A DNA stretch of 64,000 nt from Klebsiella terrigena (lineage in GTDB: Bacteria > Pseudomonadota > Gammaproteobacteria > Enterobacterales > Enterobacteriaceae): NCBI RefSeq assembly GCF_006539725.1, contig NZ_BJNO01000024.1, positions 1 through 64,000 on the forward strand. The letters run 5' to 3'. This document shows, piece by piece, positions 10,472-21,756 of this stretch. Both the position numbers and the translations under genes were made by a program. The notes beneath the pieces were generated by a model. It searched no databases and was not told the DNA's origin. It saw nothing but the letters and a program-made list of their open reading frames with translations. How positions within the stretch are numbered: the stretch's first letter is position 1; each line of letters starts with the position of its first letter.

Positions 10472-11971
10472 ATGGCTCAATCACATTTACTGGCAGAAAG
10501 AATTTCCCGGCTCAGCGCAGCGCTGGAAAAAGGTTTGTTTGAACGCAGTCATGCGATACGGCTCTGTCTGCTTGCCGCACTCAGCGGCGAGAGCGTGTTT
10601 TTGCTCGGTCCGCCGGGCATTGCCAAGAGCCTGATCGCCCGCCGTCTCAAATTCGCCTTCCAGCAGGCTCGCGCCTTTGAATACCTGATGACCCGCTTCT
10701 CAACCCCGGAAGAGGTTTTTGGTCCGCTATCAATCCAGGCCCTGAAGGATGAAGGCCGTTACGAGCGCTTAACCGCAGGCTACCTGCCGGAAGCGGAGAT
10801 CGTCTTCCTCGATGAGATCTGGAAAGCCGGCCCGGCTATCCTTAACACCCTGCTGACCGCCATTAACGAACGCCACTTCCGCAACGGCGCCACCGAAGAG
10901 AAAATCCCGATGCGCCTGCTGGTGGCGGCGTCCAACGAACTCCCGGAAGCGGATAGCAGCCTGGAAGCGCTGTATGACCGAATGCTGATCCGCCTGTGGC
11001 TCGATAAGGTACAGGATAAAACCAACTTCCGCTCCATGCTGCTCAGCCAGCAGGATGAAAACAGCAATCCGGTGCCGGTTGCCCTGCAGGTCAGTAGCGA
11101 AGAGTTTGCGCAGTGGCAGCAGGATATCAGCGGCGTGAAGCTGACGGATAGCGTATTCGAGCTTGTCTATCAGCTGCGCCAGCAGCTGGAGACGCAGCCC
11201 AAGGCGCCCTACGTTTCGGACCGCCGCTGGAAAAAGGCCGTTCGCCTGCTGCAGGCCAGCGCCTTCTTCAGCGGCCGCGATACCATCGCACCCATCGACC
11301 TGATTCTGCTGAAAGACTGCCTGTGGCACGATATCGAAAGCATGAACCTGATGTCACAGCTGCTGGAAACCCTGATGACCAACCACGCCTGGCAGCAGCA
11401 GGCGATGCTGACGCGCCTCGGGGCGATCACCCAAAGGCGTATTCAGATCCAACAGCAGCACAGCGACAAAACCGCGCTGAAGGTTACGCGTCTCGGCGGC
11501 ATGTTCAGCCGGAAAGCGCACTATGAGCTTCCCGCCGACGTAGAAGGGACAACGCTCCTTCTGCTGCTTCAGCAGCCGCTTAAGCTACACGATATGCAGG
11601 TCATCCATATTACGTTTACCCGTGAGGAGCTCTCCCACTGGCTGGAGAAGGGCGGCGAGATCCGCGGCAAGCTCAACGGCATTGGTTTTGCACAGCCGCT
11701 AGATATGGACGTCGATACCAGCCAGCATCTGGTGGTGCGCGACGTCAGCCTGCAGGGCTCCCGGCTGGCCCTTCCCGGCAGCGAATCGCAGGAAAATATG
11801 CCTGCAGAAATTCGCCAGCAGCTGGAAGCTCTCGATGACGAGTGGCATCAGCAGCACAACCGCTTTAGCGAACAGCAAAAATGTCTGTTCATTCCCGGTG
11901 ACTGGCTGGGACGTATCGAAGCCAGCCTGCAGGACGTCGGGGCGCAGATCAAACAGGCCCGTCAGCCATGA
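10472..11971 (+). CDS. ravA: MoxR-type AAA+ ATPase RavA
   Basis: A regulatory AAA+ ATPase that in E. coli forms a hexamer, works with the VWA protein ViaA and binds the inducible lysine decarboxylase LdcI. It is 499 residues long (E. coli 498). Walker A is GPPGIAKSL (about residues 45-53), Walker [11 protein letters not shown] (about 110-119), and sensor 1 AASNELPEA. The C-terminal LARA-type domain contains [15 protein letters not shown], and the tail [11 protein letters not shown] is conserved. The last 4 bases overlap the viaA start (ATGA), indicating translational coupling. Confidence 0.97.
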   Translation: MAQSHLLAERISRLSAALEKGLFERSHAIRLCLLAALSGESVFLLGPPGIAKSLIARRLKFAFQQARAFEYLMTRFSTPEEVFGPLSIQALKDEGRYERLTAGYLPEAEIVFLDEIWKAGPAILNTLLTAINERHFRNGATEEKIPMRLLVAASNELPEADSSLEALYDRMLIRLWLDKVQDKTNFRSMLLSQQDENSNPVPVALQVSSEEFAQWQQDISGVKLTDSVFELVYQLRQQLETQPKAPYVSDRRWKKAVRLLQASAFFSGRDTIAPIDLILLKDCLWHDIESMNLMSQLLETLMTNHAWQQQAMLTRLGAITQRRIQIQQQHSDKTALKVTRLGGMFSRKAHYELPADVEGTTLLLLLQQPLKLHDMQVIHITFTREELSHWLEKGGEIRGKLNGIGFAQPLDMDVDTSQHLVVRDVSLQGSRLALPGSESQENMPAEIRQQLEALDDEWHQQHNRFSEQQKCLFIPGDWLGRIEASLQDVGAQIKQARQP

Positions 11972-13416
11972 CGCTGGATATGCTGAATGTCATGCTGGCA
12001 GTCAGCGAAGAGGGGATGATCGAAGAGATGCTGCTGGCGCTGCTGGCCTCCCCGCAGCTTGCCGTTTTCTTTGAGAAATTCCCGCGGCTGAAAAACATTA
12101 TCGCCGCCGACATCCCGCGCTGGCGCGAAGCCGTCAGGGCCAGGCTAAAAGAGACGCATATCCCGCCAGAGCTCGATGCTGAAGTGCAGAACTATCAGCG
12201 GTCGCAGCTTCTTTCGACCTCCCAGTTCATCGTTCAGCTGCCGCAAATTCTTACGCAGCTGCACAGGCTCGAATCCCCTTTTGCCGCCCAGGCCCAGCAG
12301 CTGGCGGATGATAACCCGCAGTTTACGCCCGCGTTGCACACCCTTTTCCTGCAGCGCTGGCGCCTGAGCCTGGTGGTGCAGGCTACCACCCTCAATCAGC
12401 AGCTGCTGGATGAGGAACGCGATCGGCTGCTCAACACGATGCAGGAGCGAATGACCCTCAGCGGCCAGCTCGAGCCGGTGCTGGTGGAAAACGATAACTC
12501 CGCAGGGCGCCTGTGGGATATGAGCGCAGGCGAGCTGAAGCGCGGCGATTATCAGCTGATCGTTCGCTACGGTGATTTTCTGACGCAGCAGCCGGAGCTG
12601 ATGCAGCTGGCTGAACAGCTCGGGCGCTCGCGGGAAGCAAAATCGGTCCCCAAAAAGGATGCGCCGATGGAGGCCTTTCGCAGCCTCGTGCGTGAACCGG
12701 CCACGGTACCGGAACAGGTTGATGGCCTGCAGCAAAGCGACGATATTCTGCGCCTGCTCCCGCCGGAGCTGGCCACCCTTGGGATCACCGAGCTGGAGTT
12801 CGAGTTCTACCGCAAGCTGGTGGAAAAGCAGCTGCTGACCTACCGGCTGCACGGCGACGCGTGGCGGGAAAAAATCACCGAACGACCGGTTACCCGGCAG
12901 GATTTTGACGAGCAGCCGCGCGGGCCATTTATCGTCTGTGTCGATACCTCAGGCTCAATGGGTGGGTTTAACGAGCAGTGCGCCAAGGCGTTCTGCCTGG
13001 CATTGATGCGGGTCGCGCTGGCGGACAACCGGCGCTGCTTTATCATGCTTTTTTCCAGCGAGGTGGTGCATTACGAGCTCACCGGCCCGCAGGGGCTGGA
13101 GCAGGCGATTCGTTTCCTCAGCCAACGTTTTCGCGGCGGTACCGATCTGGCCAGCTGTTTTCGGGCCATTTTTGAGCGCATGCAAAACCCGCAATGGGTG
13201 GATGCCGATGCGGTGGTGATTTCTGATTTTATCGCCCAGCGCCTGCCGGATGAGGTGATCAATAAGGTGGGGGAACTTCAGCGCAGGCACCAGCATCGTT
13301 TTCACGCGGTGGCGATGTCGGTGCATGGCAAACCCGGGATCATGCGCATCTTCGATCATATCTGGCGCTTTGATACCGGGCTGCGTAGCCGCCTGCTGAG
13401 GCGCTGGCGGCGTTAA
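11968..13416 (+). CDS. viaA: VWA-domain protein ViaA, partner of RavA
   Basis: The 482-residue product (E. coli 483) has a helical N-terminal two-thirds and a C-terminal von Willebrand factor A domain from about residue 310. The MIDAS motif is intact: DTSGSM (about residues 329-334), with the conserved Thr in GGTDLASC and Asp in VISDF. It stimulates RavA ATPase activity and links it to membrane respiratory complexes in E. coli. It ends 8 bases from the convergent asnA stop, with no visible terminator between. Confidence 0.97.
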   Translation: MTLDMLNVMLAVSEEGMIEEMLLALLASPQLAVFFEKFPRLKNIIAADIPRWREAVRARLKETHIPPELDAEVQNYQRSQLLSTSQFIVQLPQILTQLHRLESPFAAQAQQLADDNPQFTPALHTLFLQRWRLSLVVQATTLNQQLLDEERDRLLNTMQERMTLSGQLEPVLVENDNSAGRLWDMSAGELKRGDYQLIVRYGDFLTQQPELMQLAEQLGRSREAKSVPKKDAPMEAFRSLVREPATVPEQVDGLQQSDDILRLLPPELATLGITELEFEFYRKLVEKQLLTYRLHGDAWREKITERPVTRQDFDEQPRGPFIVCVDTSGSMGGFNEQCAKAFCLALMRVALADNRRCFIMLFSSEVVHYELTGPQGLEQAIRFLSQRFRGGTDLASCFRAIFERMQNPQWVDADAVVISDFIAQRLPDEVINKVGELQRRHQHRFHAVAMSVHGKPGIMRIFDHIWRFDTGLRSRLLRRWRR

Positions 13417-13424
13417 GGCGCGGA

Positions 13425-14417
13425 TTAAAGCAGGGCAGCGACGCTTTCACGGACCTGTGCAGGCCATACGCCGCACTGGACCTGTCCGATGTGGTCGAGC
13501 TGCAGCAGCAGCATCGTCAAGCGCGACTGACCAATACCGCCGCCGATGGTCTGCGGCATTTCGCCGCGCAGCAGCGCCTGGTGCCACTCCAGCTTCAGGC
13601 GATCTTCATCACCGGTGATCGCCAGCTGACGCTTCAGGGCCTCGGCATCGACGCGGATCCCCATAGAAGAGAGCTCGAAGGCATCTTCCAGAACCGGGTT
13701 CCACACCAGAATATCGCCGTTCAGGCCGGCAAAGCCTTCGGCAACCTCTGTGCTCCAGTCATCATAATCCGGTGCACGCACGTCGTGGCGCTGGCCATCG
13801 GTCAGCTTGCCGCCAATCCCGATAAGAAATACGGCGCCCAGCTCTTTGGCAATCGCCCGCTCGCGCCCTTTAGCGTCGAGATCCGGGTAGCGGCTCAGCA
13901 GATCCTGGCTATGAACAAACTGGATCCGTTCCGGCAGGAACGGCGTCAGGCCAAACTCTTTGCTGACGGCCGCTTCGGTCGCTTTGATCCCGGCATAGAT
14001 GGCTTCTACGGTGGATTTCAGCGTCCCGTCGTGGCGCTCATCATCGCCCATCACGCGCTCCCAGTCCCACTGGTCAACGTAAACGGAGTGGATGGCGGTC
14101 AGACGGTCTTCATCGGGGCGAAGGGCCTTCATGTGCGTGTACAGCCCTTCGCCCGCGCTGAAGTCGTGTTGCCCCAGCGTTTGACGCTTCCATTTAGCCA
14201 GTGAGTGAACGACTTCAAACTGGGCATCCGGCAGCGTTTTCACTTTTACCTGAACCGCCTTCTCGCAGCCAGACAGGTTGTCCTGAGTCCCGTCCCCTAC
14301 GCGGCTTAAAATGGGAGCCTGGACTTCGATCAGGCCCAGTTTGTCTTCCAGCTGGCGGGAAAAGTGAGACTTAACGAAGCTGATCTGGCGTTGTTTTGCG
14401 ATGTATGCGGTTTTCAT
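13425..14417 (-). CDS. asnA: aspartate--ammonia ligase AsnA
   Basis: Ammonia-dependent asparagine synthetase: L-aspartate + NH3 + ATP gives L-asparagine + AMP + PPi. It is a 330-residue class II aminoacyl-tRNA-synthetase-like enzyme, the E. coli length. Recognisable stretches are [20 protein letters not shown] at the N-terminus, the motif [10 protein letters not shown] and the C-terminal motif-3-like [14 protein letters not shown]. It is divergent from its activator gene asnC, which lies 151 bases away. Confidence 0.98.
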   Translation of the reverse strand: MKTAYIAKQRQISFVKSHFSRQLEDKLGLIEVQAPILSRVGDGTQDNLSGCEKAVQVKVKTLPDAQFEVVHSLAKWKRQTLGQHDFSAGEGLYTHMKALRPDEDRLTAIHSVYVDQWDWERVMGDDERHDGTLKSTVEAIYAGIKATEAAVSKEFGLTPFLPERIQFVHSQDLLSRYPDLDAKGRERAIAKELGAVFLIGIGGKLTDGQRHDVRAPDYDDWSTEVAEGFAGLNGDILVWNPVLEDAFELSSMGIRVDAEALKRQLAITGDEDRLKLEWHQALLRGEMPQTIGGGIGQSRLTMLLLQLDHIGQVQCGVWPAQVRESVAALL

Positions 14418-14568
14418 TTTTATGACTCCTGCGTCCTGTTGCTATTGATTAAGCAACAAACCAGGGCATCAATTCAATAATCAAACAACAAAAAGGCCAA
14501 TACACTTTTGATTCATTAAAATATATGGCTAATATAGAAAGAATCATCAAACATCATAAGAAAAACCA

Positions 14569-15027
14569 ATGGAAAATTATCAGATCGACAATCTGGACCG
14601 CGGCATCCTTGAAGCGTTAATGGCCAATGCGCGCACCGCCTACGCCGAACTGGCCAAACAGTTCGGCGTCAGCCCGGGGACTATCCACGTGCGCGTGGAG
14701 AAGATGAAGCAGGCGGGCATTATTACCGGCGCGCGGATCGACGTGAATCCGAAGCAGCTCGGCTACGACGTGTGCTGCTTTATCGGCATTATCCTGAAAA
14801 GCGCTAAAGACTACCCTTCGGCGCTGGCCCGGCTCAAGAGCCTGGATGAGGTGACCGAGGCCTACTACACCACCGGCCACTACAGCATCTTTATTAAAGT
14901 GATGTGCCGCTCGATCGACGCCCTTCAGCAGGTACTTATCAACAAGATCCAAACAATCGATGAAATTCAGTCCACCGAGACGCTGATCTCCCTGCAAAAC
15001 CCGATTATGCGTACCATCCGCCCGTGA
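14569..15027 (+). CDS. asnC: Lrp/AsnC-family regulator AsnC
   Basis: An asparagine-responsive transcriptional regulator of asnA, itself and, in E. coli, mnmG (gidA). It is 152 residues. The N-terminal helix-turn-helix is at about residues 8-55 (LDRGILEALMANARTAYAELAKQFGVSPGTI), followed by a ferredoxin-like RAM effector domain (DVCCFIGIILKSAKDYPS...YYTTGHYSIFIKV). The divergent arrangement with asnA is typical of the family. The stop codon lies in the loop of the gene's own terminator hairpin. Confidence 0.97.
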   Translation: MENYQIDNLDRGILEALMANARTAYAELAKQFGVSPGTIHVRVEKMKQAGIITGARIDVNPKQLGYDVCCFIGIILKSAKDYPSALARLKSLDEVTEAYYTTGHYSIFIKVMCRSIDALQQVLINKIQTIDEIQSTETLISLQNPIMRTIRP

Positions 15028-15039
15028 TCGGGCTTTTTT
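15020..15039 (+). terminator. asnC terminator overlapping its stop codon
   Basis: A GCCCG/CGGGC stem (15020-15024/15029-15033) closes the loop TGAT, which contains the asnC stop TGA, and is followed by TTTTTT. It should limit read-through into mioC and oriC. Confidence 0.75.
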
Positions 15040-15048
15040 AATCCCACA

Positions 15049-15088
15049 TTTTCCACAGGTAGATCCCAGCTCACACACAGCGTACAAT
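15049..15088 (+). promoter_or_regulatory. mioC promoter with DnaA box
   Basis: The DnaA box TTTTCCACA (15049-15057; consensus TTWTNCACA) is followed by a -10 hexamer TACAAT (15083-15088), 30 bases before the mioC start. A DnaA box at this position is known to repress mioC transcription, which reads into oriC in E. coli. The -35 region (near 15060, TAGATC) also carries a GATC site. Confidence 0.65.
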
Positions 15089-15118
15089 GTGCCACACTGA
15101 ATAAATGAGCGGACGATC

Positions 15119-15559
15119 ATGGCAGACATTACTCTTATCAGCGGCAGCACCTTAGGCAGTGCGGAATATGTAGCAGAGCATCTGGCGGAAAAGCTGGAAG
15201 AAGCGGGCTACAGCAGCGAAATCCAGCACGGGCCGCTGATTGAGGATCTGCCGACGGACGGGATCTGGCTGGTTATCTCCTCAACGCACGGTGCCGGCGA
15301 TATTCCTGACAACCTGCTGCCTTTCTATGAGGCGCTGCAGGAGCAGAAGGCGGACCTTTCAGGCGTACGCTTTGGCTCAGTCGGGATCGGCAGTCGTGAA
15401 TATGACACCTTCTGCGGCGCAATCGACAAGATTGACGATGCCTTAAAGGCATGCGGAGCCAAACAGATCGGCGAAACGCTGAAGATTAATGTCCTCGATC
15501 ATGAGATTCCGGAAGATCCGGCCGAGATTTGGCTGGGATCCTGGAAAAATTTGATCTAA
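15119..15559 (+). CDS. mioC: FMN-binding flavodoxin-like protein MioC
   Basis: A 146-residue flavodoxin-fold protein, one residue shorter than E. coli MioC. The phosphate-binding loop is SGSTLGSAEYVAE (about residues 8-20), and flavin-ring contacts are expected in SSTHGAGDIPDN and IGSREYDTFCGA. In E. coli it is needed for biotin synthase activity. Transcription of mioC runs straight into oriC, and the stop codon overlaps the first GATC of the origin region. Confidence 0.97.
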   Translation: MADITLISGSTLGSAEYVAEHLAEKLEEAGYSSEIQHGPLIEDLPTDGIWLVISSTHGAGDIPDNLLPFYEALQEQKADLSGVRFGSVGIGSREYDTFCGAIDKIDDALKACGAKQIGETLKINVLDHEIPEDPAEIWLGSWKNLI

Positions 15560-15850
15560 TTTTTGTAAAGATCGCCCGATCATCTGTGGATAACTATGCT
15601 TAAAACCACTGATCAACCGGTAGTTATCCAAGGCATAAGCGTTGCCTGCTTTTTGAGCTGTGCATAACCCTTCATTTTGATCCCAGCTTATACGGAACAG
15701 GATCACCGATCATTCACAGAAAGTGATCCTCCTTAACCGATTGATCTTAAAACGCGGATCCGGCTTATCCACAGAAAGGTCCGATCCTAATAAGAGATCA
15801 CAATAAAACAGATCTCTAAATAAAAGATCTTCTTTTAAATACTCAAGATC
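15560..15850. other. oriC: oriC, chromosomal replication origin
   Basis: DnaA boxes in order: R4 TGTGGATAA (15585-15593), R2 TTATCCAAG (15624-15632), R3-like TGTGCATAA (15659-15667), R5/M TTATACGGA (15688-15696) and R1 TTATCCACA (15765-15773). The unwinding element follows with three 13-mers ending in GATC: 15787-15799, 15802-15814 and 15817-15829, then the AT-rich 15830-15846. Fifteen GATC (Dam/SeqA) sites lie between 15552 and 15850. The order and the mioC-oriC-mnmG context match the enterobacterial origin, here in inverted orientation relative to the usual E. coli numbering. Confidence 0.97.
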
Positions 15851-15857
15851 CCGGAGC

Positions 15858-15886
15858 TTTCTCGGAAGTCGAAAGTTGAGTAGAAT
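15858..15886 (+). promoter_or_regulatory. candidate mnmG (gid) promoter
   Basis: A -10 hexamer TAGAAT (15881-15886) lies about 54 bases before the mnmG start, with a poor -35 (TTTCTC, 15858-15863) at 17-base spacing, just beyond the oriC unwinding element. Transcription from the gid promoter next to oriC is known to aid origin opening. The -35 is weak, so the exact position is tentative. Confidence 0.45.
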
Positions 15887-15940
15887 CCACGGCCCGGGCT
15901 TCAATCCATTTTCAAACCGCTTTATGCGAGGCATACCACC

Positions 15941-17830
15941 ATGTTTTATCAGGATCCTTTTGACGTCATCATCATTGGCGGGGGTCATGCAGGCACTGAG
16001 GCCGCAATGGCCGCAGCGCGTATGGGTCAGCAGACCCTGCTTTTGACACACAATATCGACACTCTGGGGCAGATGAGCTGCAACCCGGCGATTGGCGGCA
16101 TTGGGAAAGGACACCTGGTAAAAGAAGTGGATGCTCTTGGCGGCCTGATGGCGAAAGCGATCGACCATGCGGGCATTCAGTTTAGGATACTAAACGCCAG
16201 CAAAGGCCCGGCGGTGCGCGCCACTCGCGCTCAGGCAGACCGCGTGCTCTACCGCCAGGCGGTACGGACGGCGCTGGAGAACCAGCCCAATCTGATGATC
16301 TTCCAGCAGGCGGTTGAGGATCTGATTGTCGAAAACGATCGCGTTGTCGGCGCAGTGACCCAGATGGGGCTGAAGTTCCGCGCCAAAGCGGTTGTCCTGA
16401 CCGTCGGAACCTTCCTCGACGGCAAGATCCACATCGGGCTGGATAACTACAGCGGCGGTCGTGCAGGCGATCCGCCGGCGATCTCGCTCTCCCGCCGCTT
16501 ACGCGAACTGCCGCTGCGCGTCAGCCGTTTGAAAACCGGTACTCCGCCGCGTATTGACGCGCGCACCATCGATTTCAGCGTCCTGGCACAGCAGCATGGC
16601 GATGACCCGATGCCGGTATTCTCGTTCATGGGATCCGCGGATCAGCATCCGCGTCAGGTTCCGTGCTACATCACGCACACCAACGAGAAAACGCACGACG
16701 TTATCCGCAATAACCTCGATCGCAGCCCGATGTACGCCGGGGTGATTGAAGGGATCGGCCCGCGTTACTGCCCGTCGATCGAAGATAAGGTGATGCGCTT
16801 TGCCGATCGCAACCAGCATCAGATCTTCCTCGAGCCGGAAGGACTGACCTCCAACGAAATTTATCCGAACGGTATCTCCACCAGCCTGCCGTTCGATGTC
16901 CAGATGCAAATTGTTCGCTCAATGCAGGGTATGGAAAACGCCAAAATCGTCCGCCCGGGCTACGCCATTGAGTATGATTTCTTCGATCCGCGCGACCTGA
17001 AGCCGACGCTGGAAAGCAAATATATCCAGGGCCTGTTCTTCGCCGGCCAGATTAACGGCACCACCGGCTACGAAGAAGCCGCGGCCCAGGGCCTGCTTGC
17101 CGGTCTGAACGCCGGTCGCTTCTCTGCAGAAAAAGAGGGCTGGGCGCCAGGTCGCTCTCAGGCCTACCTTGGCGTACTGGTGGACGATCTGTGCACCCTC
17201 GGTACCAAAGAACCGTACCGCATGTTTACCTCCCGCGCGGAGTATCGCCTGATGCTGCGCGAAGATAACGCCGATCTGCGCCTGACCGAACAGGGTCGCG
17301 AGCTGGGTCTGGTGGATGACGAGCGCTGGGCGCGCTTCAATCAGAAGCTGGAAAGCATCGAACTTGAGCGTCAGCGGCTGAAAACGAGCTGGGTCAACCC
17401 GCAGGCCGCAAGCGTCGAAGAAGTGAATGCTCACCTCACCGCGCCGCTCTCACGCGAAGCCAGCGGCGAGGATCTGCTCCGTCGTCCGGAGATGACCTAT
17501 CAACAGCTGGTGCAGCTGTCGCCTTTCGCGCCAGGTCTGCAGGACCCGCAGGCGGCTGAGCAGGTTGAGATCCAGGTTAAGTATGAAGGCTATATCGCTC
17601 GTCAGCAGGATGAGATCGAAAGACACCAGCGCAATGAAAACACCTTGCTGCCTGCTACGCTTGATTATCGCCAGGTCATTGGGCTCTCCAATGAGGTGAT
17701 TGCCAAGCTGAACGATCATAAGCCGTCTTCAATCGGTCAGGCATCGCGCATTTCTGGCGTGACGCCTGCGGCGATCTCCATTCTGCTGGTCTGGCTGAAA
17801 AAGCAGGGGATGCTGCGCCGCAGCGCCTGA
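15941..17830 (+). CDS. mnmG: tRNA uridine-5-carboxymethylaminomethyl modification enzyme MnmG (GidA)
   Basis: An FAD-dependent enzyme that with MnmE installs the (carboxymethyl)aminomethyl group on wobble uridine 34 of several tRNAs. It is 629 residues, the E. coli length. The dinucleotide-binding motif is [14 protein letters not shown] (about residues 9-22). GidA signatures are [13 protein letters not shown] and [16 protein letters not shown]. Catalytic-type cysteine stretches include CPSIEDK (about residue 277). The C-terminal helical domain binds MnmE, encoded at 46451-47815. Confidence 0.98.
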   Translation: MFYQDPFDVIIIGGGHAGTEAAMAAARMGQQTLLLTHNIDTLGQMSCNPAIGGIGKGHLVKEVDALGGLMAKAIDHAGIQFRILNASKGPAVRATRAQADRVLYRQAVRTALENQPNLMIFQQAVEDLIVENDRVVGAVTQMGLKFRAKAVVLTVGTFLDGKIHIGLDNYSGGRAGDPPAISLSRRLRELPLRVSRLKTGTPPRIDARTIDFSVLAQQHGDDPMPVFSFMGSADQHPRQVPCYITHTNEKTHDVIRNNLDRSPMYAGVIEGIGPRYCPSIEDKVMRFADRNQHQIFLEPEGLTSNEIYPNGISTSLPFDVQMQIVRSMQGMENAKIVRPGYAIEYDFFDPRDLKPTLESKYIQGLFFAGQINGTTGYEEAAAQGLLAGLNAGRFSAEKEGWAPGRSQAYLGVLVDDLCTLGTKEPYRMFTSRAEYRLMLREDNADLRLTEQGRELGLVDDERWARFNQKLESIELERQRLKTSWVNPQAASVEEVNAHLTAPLSREASGEDLLRRPEMTYQQLVQLSPFAPGLQDPQAAEQVEIQVKYEGYIARQQDEIERHQRNENTLLPATLDYRQVIGLSNEVIAKLNDHKPSSIGQASRISGVTPAAISILLVWLKKQGMLRRSA

Positions 17831-17885
17831 TCCTCAGACAGGTTTTTTGGCGGATAGCGTCCCGTTTTCCGCCTCGTTGTTCATC

Positions 17886-17924
17886 AGCCCGGTAAGCGTT
17901 TTCGCCTCCGGGCTCATTATTTTT
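17886..17924 (+). terminator. hairpin with U-run in the mnmG-rsmG gap
   Basis: A stem AGCCCGG/CCGGGCT (17886-17892/17908-17914) is followed by CATTATTTTT, ending 16 bases before the rsmG start. It looks like an intrinsic terminator or attenuator reducing read-through from mnmG into rsmG. It also resembles the leader hairpins of translation-coupled genes. The function is inferred from structure only. Confidence 0.5.
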
Positions 17925-17939
17925 AGACAGGTACCGACC

Positions 17940-18563
17940 GTGCTCAACAAACTTTCTCGTCTACTGGATGAAGCGGCTATTACGCTCACCGATCATCAGA
18001 AAAATCAGCTGGTAGCGTATGTTGGACTGCTGGATAAGTGGAACAAAGCCTACAACCTGACCTCCGTTCGCGACCCGAATGAGATGCTGGTGCGGCATAT
18101 TCTCGACAGCATTGTCGTTGCACCCTATCTTCAAGGAAGCCGTTTTATCGATGTCGGCACCGGTCCAGGGCTGCCTGGTATTCCGCTGGCCATCGTACGT
18201 CCTGAATCTCATTTCACCCTGCTGGATAGCCTTGGCAAGCGCGTGCGCTTTCTCCGTCAGGTTCAGCATGAGCTAAAGCTTGAGAACGTGACGCCGGTGC
18301 AGAGTAGGGTAGAAGCGTTCCCGGCCGAGCCGCCGTTTGATGGCGTGATTAGCCGCGCGTTCGCCTCGCTGAACGATATGGTGAGCTGGTGCCACCATTT
18401 GCCGGCAGAAGAGGGGCGTTTTTACGCGCTTAAGGGCGTGGCTCAGGAAGAGGAGCTCACCGATTTGCCTGCCGGATACGCGGTGAGCGAGGTGATTAAA
18501 CTGCGTGTCCCCCAGCTGGAAGGGGAGCGTCACCTGGTGGTTATTAAATCAAAAAAGATTTAA
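17940..18563 (+). CDS. rsmG: 16S rRNA (guanine527-N7)-methyltransferase RsmG
   Basis: Methylates N7 of G527 in 16S rRNA (formerly GidB); loss gives low-level streptomycin resistance. The reading frame is open from 17847, but the GTG at 17940 ([14 protein letters not shown]) after GACAGG gives 207 residues and matches the E. coli protein from its first residue, so it is preferred. The S-adenosylmethionine-binding motif is [16 protein letters not shown] (about residues 68-83), and the conserved SRAFASL follows (about residue 138). Confidence 0.96.
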   Translation: MLNKLSRLLDEAAITLTDHQKNQLVAYVGLLDKWNKAYNLTSVRDPNEMLVRHILDSIVVAPYLQGSRFIDVGTGPGLPGIPLAIVRPESHFTLLDSLGKRVRFLRQVQHELKLENVTPVQSRVEAFPAEPPFDGVISRAFASLNDMVSWCHHLPAEEGRFYALKGVAQEEELTDLPAGYAVSEVIKLRVPQLEGERHLVVIKSKKI

Positions 18564-19179
18564 TTTTTACCAAAAAATGTGGAAAAAATGTCACCTGCGG
18601 ATGTTACAAAAATGAAGGTAACGCCGGGGTATTATCGGGGGGCATTTAACCATATTTTCACTATGGTTTTTCTGGCGGTTAACGTTTGCTGATTCATTTA
18701 CCAGAACAATAGTCAACTTTGAAAATATCAGCCCGCTACAAATCAAGGCGCTGAACAGGCATATAGTTGTTAAATATTTATTATAAATGTCAATAAAACG
18801 TTTTTAATGTATGTAGGGTTGTTTTAGAAAAAGTCCCTGATTTTTATGTTGAATATCAAAAGGATGAAAAGTCATGATTTATGAACAGAATTAATTCAAC
18901 CGAACCCTAAATGTTTATAATGTGATCTAATGCACGCTTTATAGGCTGTGTTTTCTCGGTATTTGCAGTTTTGCATGATCGCTCACAGATTGGCAAAATG
19001 CAGGAAAAGTTGCCTGTCAGAAAATAATTAAACATTTATTCACTATTTTGCTACTTATTGTTTGAATTCACGGGTTGTCACCGTATAATTTGTCCGCTTT
19101 TTGATGCTTGACTCTTCGCCTCAAAGGACGTTTTATACGACACGCGACATACCTCGAAGGGAGCAGGAGTAAAAACGTG
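18564..19179 (+). promoter_or_regulatory. AT-rich rsmG-atpI intergenic region with atp promoters
   Basis: A gap of 616 bases with no convincing gene. A small hairpin AACCATA/TATGGTT (18648-18668) followed by TTTC may end rsmG transcription. Near the right end, TTGAAT (19062-19067) and TATAAT (19084-19089) at 16-base spacing form a strong sigma-70 promoter. A second, weaker pair TTGACT (19108-19113)/TATACG (19134-19139) is spaced 20 bases. The last 80 bases match the E. coli atp leader closely. The AT-rich stretch 18700-19050 may bind nucleoid proteins; that is inference. Confidence 0.65.
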
Positions 19180-20384
<1,205 letters not shown>

Positions 20385-20413
20385 TTTTTACCAACATACT
20401 ACGTTTTTATTGA

Positions 20414-20682
<269 letters not shown>

Positions 20683-20725
20683 TAAGAAACCTAAGCCACA
20701 GAGTTAATTTAAGAGGTATTGTGCT

Positions 20726-21196
20726 GTGAACATGAACGCAACAATCCTCGGCCAGGCCATCGCGTTTGTTCTTTTCGTATGGTTCTGCATGAAGTACGTA
20801 TGGCCGCCTTTAATGGCTGCCATCGAAAAGCGGCAGAAAGAGATTTCTGACGGCTTAGCTTCTGCAGAACGCGCTAAGAAGGATTTGGACCTTGCACAGG
20901 CCAACGCGACCGACCAGCTGAAAAAAGCGAAAGCGGAAGCCCAGGTAATCATCGAGCAGGCAAACAAGCGTCGCGCTCAGATTCTGGATGAAACTAAAGC
21001 TGAAGCAGAACAGGAACGCACCAAAATCGTCGCACAGGCGCAGGCTGAAATTGATGCCGAACGTAAACGTGCGCGTGAGGAGCTGCGTAAGCAGGTCGCA
21101 ATCCTGGCTGTTGCTGGCGCCGAGAAGATCATCGAACGTTCCGTGGATGAAGCTGCTAACAGCGACATCGTGGATAAACTTGTCGCTGAACTGTAA
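20726..21196 (+). CDS. atpF: F0F1 ATP synthase subunit b (AtpF)
   Basis: The peripheral stalk dimer subunit, 156 residues, beginning with GTG as in E. coli ([20 protein letters not shown]). One N-terminal transmembrane helix (about residues 5-25) is followed by a long right-handed coiled coil rich in Ala, Lys, Glu and Gln. The C-terminal [27 protein letters not shown] binds subunit delta. Confidence 0.99.
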   Translation: MNMNATILGQAIAFVLFVWFCMKYVWPPLMAAIEKRQKEISDGLASAERAKKDLDLAQANATDQLKKAKAEAQVIIEQANKRRAQILDETKAEAEQERTKIVAQAQAEIDAERKRAREELRKQVAILAVAGAEKIIERSVDEAANSDIVDKLVAEL

Positions 21197-21210
21197 GGAG
21201 GGAGGGGCTG

Positions 21211-21744
21211 ATGTCTGAATTTGTAACGGTAGCTCGCCCCTACGCCAAAGCAGCTTTTGACTTTGCCGTTGAACACAAAGGTGTTGAGCGCTGGCAGGAT
21301 ATGCTGGCGTTTGCCGCTGAAGTGACTAAAAACGAACAAATGGCAGAGCTTCTGTCCGGTGCTCTGGCGCCGGAAACGCTCTCTGAAGCGTTCATCGCGA
21401 TCTGCGGCGAGCAGCTGGACGACAGCGGCCAGAACCTGATTCGGGTTATGGCTGAAAACGGTCGTCTGAAGGTGCTCCCGGATGTTCTTGAGCAGTTCAT
21501 TCACCTGCGCGCTGCCAGTGAGGCAACCGCAGAGGTAGATGTTATTTCTGCCACCCAACTGAGTGAAGAACAGCTCGCGAAGATTGCCGACGCGATGGAA
21601 AAACGTTTGTCACGCAAAGTTAAGCTGAATTGCAAAATCGATAAGTCTGTACTGGCAGGTGTTATCATCCGTGCGGGTGATATGGTCATTGATGGCAGCG
21701 TACGCGGCCGTCTTGATCGCCTTGCAGACGTCTTGCAGTCTTAA
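21211..21744 (+). CDS. atpH: F0F1 ATP synthase subunit delta (AtpH)
   Basis: Connects the peripheral stalk to the top of the alpha3beta3 head; 177 residues. The N-terminal helical domain begins [17 protein letters not shown]. The conserved C-terminal OSCP motif is seen as [33 protein letters not shown]. It follows atpF by 14 bases with a GGAGG ribosome site. Confidence 0.99.
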   Translation: MSEFVTVARPYAKAAFDFAVEHKGVERWQDMLAFAAEVTKNEQMAELLSGALAPETLSEAFIAICGEQLDDSGQNLIRVMAENGRLKVLPDVLEQFIHLRAASEATAEVDVISATQLSEEQLAKIADAMEKRLSRKVKLNCKIDKSVLAGVIIRAGDMVIDGSVRGRLDRLADVLQS

Positions 21745-21756
21745 GGGGACTGGAGC

